Of a DNA stretch of 28,862 nt, positions 21,585 to 28,862 are shown in pieces. The translations under genes and the position numbers were made by a program. The notes under the pieces were generated by a model. The model saw only the letters and a program-made list of their open reading frames with translations. It was not told the origin of the DNA and made no database searches. This DNA comes from Pelargonium nanum (taxonomy: Eukaryota; Streptophyta; Magnoliopsida; Geraniales; Geraniaceae): contig JAYMTF010000869.1 in the NCBI GenBank assembly GCA_036897485.1, positions 1 through 28,862 of the forward strand, written 5' to 3'. Each line of letters begins with the position of its first letter. Within the stretch, counting starts at the first letter, position 1.

Positions 21585-22231
21585 ATGAGTTGTGTAAAAG
21601 GACTCATCTTTGTGGTGACTGCTTCCATACTATTGGGAGTAGGAATGGGCAACAAGGACTGGCACTTTGGCTTCAACAACACTAACTGGCCTACTTGGGG
21701 CTTCAACAACACCAACAACAACAATGTTTCTCATCATCAACCCAAATACACACAGCAACAAGGTCCCAACACCATTGTTGTTGGTGGCTCTCAACATTGG
21801 CACTTCGGCTTCAACTACTCACAATGGGCCTCCAAAAATGGCCCCTACTACGTCAGCGATACTCTAGGTCAGTAACTTAACATATACTACTATACATTTT
21901 TATTTTATCAGCAAGCGTACCAACTATGAGTCTTGAAACTGAGAAATATATATAAATGAATGCAGTGTTCAAGTATGATGCGCCAAACAGCACGAGTTTC
22001 CCTCACAGCGTGTACTTGTTCCCAAACATGAGGAGCTACCTGAAATGTGACCTGAAAAGAGCCAAGAAGGTGGCTAACTGGACACAAGGATCGAGCGGAG
22101 AAGGTTTCAAGTTTGTTCTAAAGAAGTGGCAGCCTTACTATTTCGGGTGCGGCGAGCACGACGGCATCCACTGCAGAGACGGAGGCATGAAGTTCTTTGT
22201 GATGCCAATGCTTCGCTGGTGGCACAAATGA
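21585..22231 (+). CDS. Secreted phytocyanin-like cupredoxin with duplicated N-terminal motif
   Basis: Two exons, 21585-21867 and 21966-22231, give 182 aa; the join recreates SDTLVFKYDA, matching the phytocyanin consensus GDTLVFKY. Residues 1-22 form a signal peptide. The plastocyanin-like fold follows, with WHFGFNYSQWA (72-82), His108 (SFPHSVYL), disulfide Cys122, and the copper loop Cys156, His163-Cys164 and Met169. Typical phytocyanins space these Cys-x4-His-x4-Met/Gln; here they are Cys-x6-His-x5-Met, with an extra His159, so copper binding is possible but not assured. Residues 26-35 (WHFGFNNTNW) duplicate the start of the domain, with a third half-copy WGFNNTN (38-44), then an Asn/Gln/His-rich linker to 61. 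Six N-glycosylation sequons are visible (Asn31, 41, 47, 77, 102, 132). No GPI-anchor signal is evident. Likely apoplastic; the function is unknown. Confidence 0.88.
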
Positions 22232-23057
22232 TCATGTTGCTTGCAACAGTGCATGCAAATGACATACGATTGGTTTGGTTTCAATATGTTTGTGATGTTT
22301 TGTTCAATAATGCTATGTGTTGATGAGAGGTACTAGTGTTGCTATTTCTTTAAAATTTTGTTGCCATAGAAATCTATGTATTCAAGTCATGATTAAATAC
22401 TAAACAAGTTAGTTTGGATTTAACACTCTGAGTACTAATTGAAGTGCTTCACTAAACACAGATTGTGAATACAGAGTCATTAAATAGATTACCAAACTAA
22501 TATTTGCATAAACCAACTCACCAACCAATAGATTTAATTTTATTTTCTAAGAAACCAACCAATTGCAATAGAATTATGATGAAGTTGGTGAGTAATTTTC
22601 AGCAACCAGTATATGAAATGACATGTCTTTAACATTATCAACCAACAACATAGTTAAAGATCATCAATTTTTGCAACAACACAAACGTAAGTACTTGTTT
22701 CTTAAGTTATGTAAACATAAGAAAAGTGAAATGACACAATCATACAAGTACATGTTATGTGTTCACAACCAAAGGGTCAAATCACCCTCCTTTACTCCAA
22801 CTCCAAACCCAACAACTCAACACAAATCCATCTTTTCTCATAAATCTCCTTCAACAACAAAGTTCCAATTCCTCTCTCCCATCTTTTATACCTATTTCAT
22901 TACTTTTTCCCTTTCTTCAACCTCCAAATCTCTCTCTATATCTTTAACCCAACAACAACAAACACACAAGCTACATCTCTACAATATGGAACAACAAAGA
23001 AGAAGAATATAGAATGCAATAACCTGTGAGCCAAGTTATTGATCCCACAGCACAGCC
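22232..23057. other. Intergenic region and kinase leader
   Basis: This stretch is the 3' flank of the cupredoxin gene, then the promoter and leader of the kinase. From about 22780 to 22980 the plus strand is strongly pyrimidine-rich (many CTC and TTC runs), typical of plant promoter or leader Y-patches. A short upstream frame at 22986-23012 is listed separately. Confidence 0.6.
22986..23012 (+). other. Possible upstream ORF (8 codons) in kinase leader
   Basis: The frame ATG to TAG encodes MEQQRRRI and ends 45 nt before the kinase ATG at 23058. If the transcript starts upstream of 22986, this frame could lower kinase translation. The transcript start is not visible, so the role is conjecture. 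Confidence 0.35.
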
Positions 23058-25865
23058 ATGGGTATGTGCACTTCCAAGCCACCCAAACCCAAATCCAAGC
23101 CCAACCAATTTGGTCCCAGAGACCAAAATGGCCAACTGGAAGTGGAAACCTCCCAAATCCCACAAAGCGCCGGAAAGCAGTCACCTTTCTACCCCTTGTA
23201 CAGCCCCAGCCCTGCCCACTACCTCAAAAAGTCTCCGGCCGCCGCCAACTCCACTCCCCGCCGGTTCTTGCGGCGACCCTTTCCCCCGCCGTCGCCGGCC
23301 AAGCACATACGGGCGGTGTGGGCCCGGAGGCAGGGGAAGGAGGGGTTTGAGCTGGATAAGAAATTTGGGTTCTCCAAGGATTTCATGAGCAAGGTGGAGG
23401 TGGGAGAAGAGGTGGGCAGAGGGCATTCTGGGTATACATGCTCTGCTATTTACAAGAAAGGTGAGTTCAAGAGCCAGCAGGTTGCTGTCAAGGTCATCCC
23501 CAAATCCAAGGTTGGTCAATTTCCCATTTTTATAAAGAAAGATAAACGAAATGGTTCAGAGTGGGGTGCTCTACACCTACAAATTTATTAGAACGGATAT
23601 GAGTGTTATTTGACGAGGTGGCAACATCTCATTGGCCATAATAGCTGAGATTTTTTTTTTAGAAACCAACCATATTTTTATAAGGTAATGCATATGTTAT
23701 CAAACAATCTTGTGTCACTTGTGATTATTTTCTCATGTTAGTTCTGTTTTGCCAGATGACAACAGCAATTGCCATTGAGGATGTTAGAAGAGAAGTGAAA
23801 ATATTGCGAGCTTTGACTGGACATAATAAGAATCTAGTGAAGTTTCATGATGCATTCGAAGATCGAGACAATGTTTATATCGTAATGGAGTAAGTTTGTA
23901 ACGTGGACTTCATAATTTTGCTATGGTGCAAAGAGGACTTTTAATATGTTACTTGTTAGGGTCAAAATTGCTCATCCCTTGCTTCTTTGGCTATGTCAGG
24001 TTATGTGAAGGAGGGGAGCTTCTAGATAGAATACTTTCAAGGTGCTTTATTTTTGGCAGAAAACATCATGAAAATTGCAATATTATCAACTAACTAGATG
24101 TTTTATATTTACTTATGTAGGGGTGGTAAATACTCGGAAGAAGAAGCAAAAGCTGTCATGGTGCAGATTCTGGATGTTGTTTCGTTTTGTCATCTTCAGG
24201 GTGTTTCACACAGAGATCTTAAACCCGAGGTACGTATATAACTCCATTTTTATGTTAATCACACATTTTCTTGATAGACGATCAACAACTGGAGCTGAGT
24301 ACAATGTTTCTCATGCAGAATTTCTTGTATACTTCAAAGGATGAGAACTCCCACTTAAAAGTCATTGACTTTGGCTTATCAGATTTTGTCAAACCAGGTT
24401 TCTACTCTATCCAGCATTATCAGTTTCCATTCAGTATCAGAAGCTTTCCGGACAGCTTAGATTAGGCTTTAACGTTCGTTGCGTGTCACAGATGAGAGGC
24501 TTAACGACATTGTGGGAAGCGCGCTCTACGTGGCCCCTGAAGTCTTACATAGATCTTATGCTTCAGAGGCTGATGTATGGAGTGTAGGTGTAATAGCATA
24601 TATTCTTTTGTGTGGCAGTAGACCGTTTTGGGCGAGGACTGAATCTGGAATTTGCCGAACAGTCATAAAAGCAGATCCTAGTTTTGATGAACCGCCTTGG
24701 CCTTCCATATCTTCAGAAGCAAAGGATTTTGTGAAGCGCCTGTTAAATAAGGATCCCCGGAAACGAATGACTGCTGCTCAAGCTTTAAGTCAGTTGCTTC
24801 ATTTCGGCTCTCATGAATTAATGTGTAGTTTCTAGTTTCATCTTCTTGAAGACACTGATGATTTTCTCTTTGCAGGCCATCCTTGGATTCGTAACTATAA
24901 CGACGTAAAGGTCCCTCTTGATGTTTTAGTTTTAAAGCTCATGAAGGCGTACCTGCGATCATCATCTCTGCGCAAGGCTGCTTTGAAGGTGAGTACATAC
25001 CAAATACATTTCAATGTTCAAATTCTTACGCTCTGTTCAAATTCATATTTTTTTCTTTTGGCAGGCTCTGTCCAAGACCTTGACAGTGGATGAACTTTTT
25101 TATCTCAAGGAGCAGTTTGCTCTGTTGGAGCCAAACAGGAATGGCACCATAACCTTAGACAACATTAGGATGGTTGGCTCTCTCTCTATGTATATACATA
25201 CACGCGTGCGCACACACATACATGCACATTACTGTATAGTGGAATTAGTAGTCATGCAACTTTTCTGTGCAGGCCTTGAAGAAAAATGCAACAGACGCGA
25301 TGAAGGAATCACGTCTTCCTGATTTTCTTACCTCGGTAGTAGCTCAGTCACTAGCTGTTTTGCGTAGTTAGTCCATAGCATATGAATGCCATAGGCTTAT
25401 CCTGCTCAATTATCATTGCATTTCAGCTGAATGCACTCCAGTACAGACAAATGGATTTCGATGAATTTTGTGCAGCTGCACTAAGTGTTCATCAGCTGGA
25501 GTCGTTTGATCGCTGGGAACAACATGCTCGATGTGCATACGAGCTTTTTGAGAAGGATGGAAACAAAGCTATTATGATTGACGAACTCGCTTCAGTAAGT
25601 TGGATATGTCAAGGTTTACTTGTGAAAGTGAAGTCATATAAAGAGGATGATTATATATGCTGAGCCTGAGATTACATTCATAATTCAAACAAACTAATCT
25701 AGTTAGTGTCAATGTCGTGTTCAGGAACTTGGGCTTGGCCCCTCCATCCCAGTTCATGTTGTGCTCCATGACTGGATAAGGCACACTGATGGAAAGCTAA
25801 GCTTCCTAGGGTTTGTCAAATTATTGCATGGTGTGTCGAGCCGAACCATTGCGAAGGTGCAGTGA
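23058..25865 (+). CDS. CDPK-related kinase (CRK), CRK1/CRK2-like clade
   Basis: Eleven exons: 23058-23510, 23756-23889, 24000-24041, 24121-24229, 24319-24397, 24492-24788, 24876-24988, 25065-25172, 25273-25335, 25427-25594 and 25725-25865. They are in phase throughout, giving 568 aa, the usual CRK size. The start MGMCTSK is a myristoylation/palmitoylation site, so it is probably membrane-tethered. A proline-rich variable region with the CRK-typical [15 protein letters not shown] (72-86) follows. The kinase domain shows glycine loop GRGHSG (120-125), Lys145, HRDLKPEN (Asp242), DFG (263-265) and APE (287-289). The C-terminal part holds degenerate EF-hands, as in all CRKs, ending DGKLSFLGF and [14 protein letters not shown]. 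Oddities against the family as I recall it: Ser124 where Phe is usual, Ser239 in GVSHRDL where Val is usual, Leu284 in GSALYVAPE where Tyr is usual, and one extra residue in GHNKNLV (174-180). All splice sites are GT-AG. The family is certain; catalytic strength is not. Confidence 0.96.
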
Positions 25866-27590
25866 AGACTAATGCATAGCTAGCTACTGTATATAAATAT
25901 GCAGTAAGGATCAACTTCTTGGCATTGGCAAAATGCAGTGGAATTCTAGCAAACTCAGATTCCGACTATTTAAAGCTTAAAGAGAAGTGGTCCTTGACAT
26001 AAGAATGTATAGTATGTAGAAGTTGGTTTGGTTAAATAGGTGAACATTTTTCTGCAACTCTTTTGGTGTAGCTGATCTACAAATGTGTTTCTTTCAATCT
26101 CATACTCATCCCCTCGTGCTCAAGAAACACATTTCACCCAGTATGTATACATGCTTAAGCTCAATTCAACAGACTTATTTCCAAACAAACAAAATATAGA
26201 CGAAAAAATATACATTTTGGAGCATCACAACTAGGTTCTCTTAACTAAAGAGGCTAGGCAAACCAATTCACAACTGATGACCTACATATTAACAAGTACA
26301 TTGATAGGAAATTGCAGATGCATTTCAAAACTGAATTAACTCAACTCCTGCAATATGTAAAGTTACAGTATAATTTTGTGCAACTTCAATTACAACAATT
26401 GTGATAGCTGCTTTATAACTGCAATACCAATCAAATTTGCAAGTAAAATATTATGCTTATTTACCTAATTACCTGTTTTTCAAAATTCTCGCACTTGTGA
26501 TGAGACTTTTAATTGGTTTTTCCAACCCAAACACTAAATGAGAATCTCTCAATACTAGAACAAATGATATACCACATATTCATAATCAAGATATCTATGG
26601 AAGAAACAATTTTGCCTCAATTTAGAAATCATGCAACTTAATATTGACTTCTCCCATTGAGAAGATGTAGCTTTTGGAAAGGAACTACAAGGGTATCTCA
26701 ATTGTCGGGATATATGTCAATTAACTGCAAATCCAATATCATCATACAAATTTTGCTTTTAAGTTGAATCATACATACATTAGTCAACTCGACGTTGTCT
26801 CAACTCAGGTATCATGTTGTTGTTCAACATTTAAATAACATTCCTTCTTAATATAGCATCTAGCAGTCATACCTATCGACGTAGTGTGAAGTATAAGCAG
26901 CAATATGAGGTAACATGACGAGGGCCGGTGGCACAGAATCCGCAAGAATACATATTACATGGATCCCCCCTTCTATAGTTATTAATGATGAAAGAATCAG
27001 AAAATTCAATCATCTTGACCTAGTTACCAAATCTAAGATGTAAACTGGGCCTCTAAACAGAAATAGAAAGATCACAATCATATCTTTGTATGTGCAGCTA
27101 GATTGCAGCACAAAATATTTATGTAAACCAAAGAGGATTTTCAAAATTATACTTGATAGGAGATTGGTTTGAGCCTATTTCAGCATATCAGAAAACTAAT
27201 GGAATTTCTTTTGGGCAATATGCAAACTGGAATTACAATATAAGGACCTGATTCCAACAGTAAGAGTTATAGTCTAATATCTAATCAGAACTATCAAAGA
27301 CAAGAACCAAACTATAAAGGAACATGGAACTGAAGATAGTTGTGAATTGTCACAGGCTAATTCAAGACTCAAGAGTCTAAGGTTTCTTTCCATAGTTAAT
27401 CTCTGTCACATGAACTAAATCAGAATTCAAATACATATATGAGCATAACTTGCCCATAATTCTAACTCCAATGCTTATCATGGAAAATAAAGAGAGAACC
27501 ATAATTGTCATAAACATGTTAGACCTAATTGAAAGATACATCTTTGTGAATAGAGGTTCAAAAAATTGACCTTTTCTCAGTACAAATATC
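25866..27590. other. Intergenic region between convergent kinase and ALP1-like gene
   Basis: This stretch is 1.7 kb of AT-rich DNA holding the 3' untranslated regions of the kinase (+) and the ALP1-like gene (-). No open frame, structural RNA or clear repeat could be supported in it. Confidence 0.55.
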
Positions 27591-28862
27591 CTATCTTGAC
27601 GAGAGCTTCTGATGCAAATCATCAGCCAATGCCTGCCTCAACTTTTCTCCGTAGAAATAATAAGACTTCTCGCTCTCAAGCACCCTTGGTGGACTTGCGC
27701 TCTCATCTGGTTCCTTCCAAAGCTCTGGTTCCGGCTCCCTTGCAATCTGACATAGATTATGCAACACACAGCAAGCAACTATTGTCTGTGGTGCATGACT
27801 GAGACCCACATTCAAGTCCTGCAGAATCCTCCACCTCCCTTTGAGCAACCCAATCGCATCCACTACCACGGACCGCCCCTTCATCAACATGCCATCAAAC
27901 AAATTTTGAGCAGGAGTGCCCTCACCACTAGAGGAAAAGGGTGTCATCAGAAAAGACAGCTGTGGATAACACCAATCCCCAACAATGTACGGGCGGACAT
28001 GGTGACCCCTGACACTGACGGCCTTGTCCCACACAACATCACCGGAGGTAAGCCGATGGTACAAGAGACTGTCCCGGAAATGTGTGGCATCGTCAGTGCC
28101 ACCGGGAGCCTTGACACACACATCCCAGAAAATTTTCTTGTGATCAGCCACAACCTGAAGCAAAACCGAAGGAAACCCGTGTCTGCTTTTGTAACAATTT
28201 GACATGTTCCGGTCATGGGGGAGGCTGTGGAGCTTAATTGCGCTCCCATCGATGGCTCCACACATGTTTGGCAGCGAAGTCAGCTCCTCGAAGGCCTGAG
28301 TGGTCTCGATAAGCCTGCGCCGGCTGACCGGGATCGTGATGAATTCGGGGTAGAGCTTGGTGGCGAGGAGGCGAGTGACCATGTTGGTGATCTTGGAAAT
28401 GAGGTAGGGCTCGAGGGAGTAGCGGGCGGCGGGGGGTTTGGCGGGAAAACCATGGGGGGCGCGAGAGAGGACCATAGCGACGGCGTAATCGGACGGGAGG
28501 GAGAGATTGGACTGAGCGATGTGGGGCTTGAGCTTCTCAACGACGGTGGTGAAGACAGGGTAGGAGAGGCCGTAGAGGGATCTCCACTGGGCGTCGCGGA
28601 GAGGGGCTTCGAGGGACCAGATGTGCTCGGTGGAGAGAGCGCGGAAGGCGGAGACGGAGTAGTCGGAGGGGGAGGCGTCGGCGGCGGCGGAGGAGGAGGG
28701 AGGGTTGGCAGGGGAAGGGTTGGCGGCGGAGGAGGAGGAGGGGCGGGAGGAGGCGACGTAGGAGAGGACGGAGGCGATGGTGAAAAAGAGGAGAGGGGCG
28801 GCGGAGGAGGAGGAGAGGATGGAGGGGGGAGAGGCGGCGGGGGAGGGGGGGGGCGCGGGGGG
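27591..28862 (-). CDS. PIF/Harbinger-derived ALP1-like nuclease protein, 5' end beyond window
   Basis: One open frame runs from the stop at 27591 to the window edge (423 codons visible, no stop), so the start lies outside; the ATG at 28475 is internal. Residues are numbered from the window edge. The first 75 or so are Ser/Ala/Pro-rich and coded by very GC-rich DNA. The DDE_Tnp_4 nuclease domain follows: a conserved N-terminal helix (EAPLRDAQWRSLYGLSYP), first acid Asp205 in CGAIDGSAIKL, second Asp296 in VGDWCYP, and the third region VVVDAIGLLKGRWRIL with Asp335 where Glu is usual. The end is TIVACCVLHNLCQIARE and a conserved tail YYFYGEKLRQAL. I recall a close Arabidopsis match, At3g19120 (PIF/Ping-Pong family). 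ALP1, a related protein, joins Polycomb PRC2. No terminal repeats or partner Myb gene are seen, so it looks domesticated and not mobile. Confidence 0.88.
   Translation of the reverse strand, partial: PPAPPPSPAASPPSILSSSSAAPLLFFTIASVLSYVASSRPSSSSAANPSPANPPSSSAAADASPSDYSVSAFRALSTEHIWSLEAPLRDAQWRSLYGLSYPVFTTVVEKLKPHIAQSNLSLPSDYAVAMVLSRAPHGFPAKPPAARYSLEPYLISKITNMVTRLLATKLYPEFITIPVSRRRLIETTQAFEELTSLPNMCGAIDGSAIKLHSLPHDRNMSNCYKSRHGFPSVLLQVVADHKKIFWDVCVKAPGGTDDATHFRDSLLYHRLTSGDVVWDKAVSVRGHHVRPYIVGDWCYPQLSFLMTPFSSSGEGTPAQNLFDGMLMKGRSVVVDAIGLLKGRWRILQDLNVGLSHAPQTIVACCVLHNLCQIAREPEPELWKEPDESASPPRVLESEKSYYFYGEKLRQALADDLHQKLSSR

Noticed and set aside
23181-23519. 112-codon minus-strand open frame
   Set aside because: It is an antisense shadow of the proline-rich N-terminus of the CRK kinase, produced by GC-rich codons.
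27759-28202. 147-codon plus-strand open frame
   Set aside because: It is the antisense shadow of the ALP1-like nuclease domain, whose minus-strand frame has clear family motifs.
28280-28540. Pro/Ser-rich 86-codon minus-strand frame
   Set aside because: It is an alternate frame of the ALP1-like gene; the main frame continues through it without a stop.
1-28862. Prokaryotic-type features such as CRISPR arrays, operons or toxin-antitoxin pairs
   Set aside because: The split-gene structure and plant families make this nuclear plant DNA. No regularly spaced identical repeats with unique spacers were seen.

Overview
This is nuclear DNA of a flowering plant, almost certainly a eudicot. Genes are split by AT-rich introns with GT-AG (twice GC-AG) borders, intergenic DNA is AT-rich, and every recognisable product belongs to a plant family: SQUINT-type cyclophilin 40, TPS-a terpene synthase, CYP71-clade P450, CDPK-related kinase, phytocyanin-like cupredoxin. 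The terpene genes would suit an asterid, but nothing here fixes the species.

Layout, left to right. (1) 846-2545 (+): a two-exon CYP71D-like cytochrome P450 pseudogene. (2) 3055-6902 (+): an intact eight-exon cyclophilin-40 gene encoding 361 aa. (3) 7539-11114 (-): an intact eight-exon ARMC6-like armadillo-repeat gene encoding 465 aa, convergent with cyclophilin 40. (4) 11115-12910: intergenic DNA with a perfect 13-bp stem inverted repeat and a Stowaway-like MITE. (5) 12911-15477 (-): a seven-exon TPS-a sesquiterpene synthase pseudogene. (6) 16870-20202 (-): a five-exon RNF170-like RING E3 ligase encoding 220 aa. (7) 21585-22231 (+): a two-exon secreted cupredoxin encoding 182 aa, with a duplicated N-terminal motif. 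(8) 23058-25865 (+): an eleven-exon CDPK-related kinase encoding 568 aa. (9) 27591 to the window edge (-): a PIF/Harbinger-derived ALP1-like domesticated transposase, cut by the window end. All exon borders were set by hand from splice consensus and reading phase. Each of the six intact genes stays in phase through every junction.

The intact genes are mostly single-copy-type cellular genes with no shared pathway. The exception is the pair of dead genes. A TPS-a synthase and a CYP71D-type P450 are the classical partners for making and oxidising a sesquiterpene. Both keep their catalytic motifs, and each carries about four disabling lesions, so they look like a recently lost terpenoid module about 10 kb apart. 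No wholly new system was found. The points most worth checking are this co-decay, two GC-AG introns in neighbouring genes, a tail-only retroposed insertion with target-site duplication inside cyclophilin 40, the remodelled cupredoxin, the kinase with unusual residues at conserved positions, and the domesticated transposase with Asp at its presumed third catalytic position.
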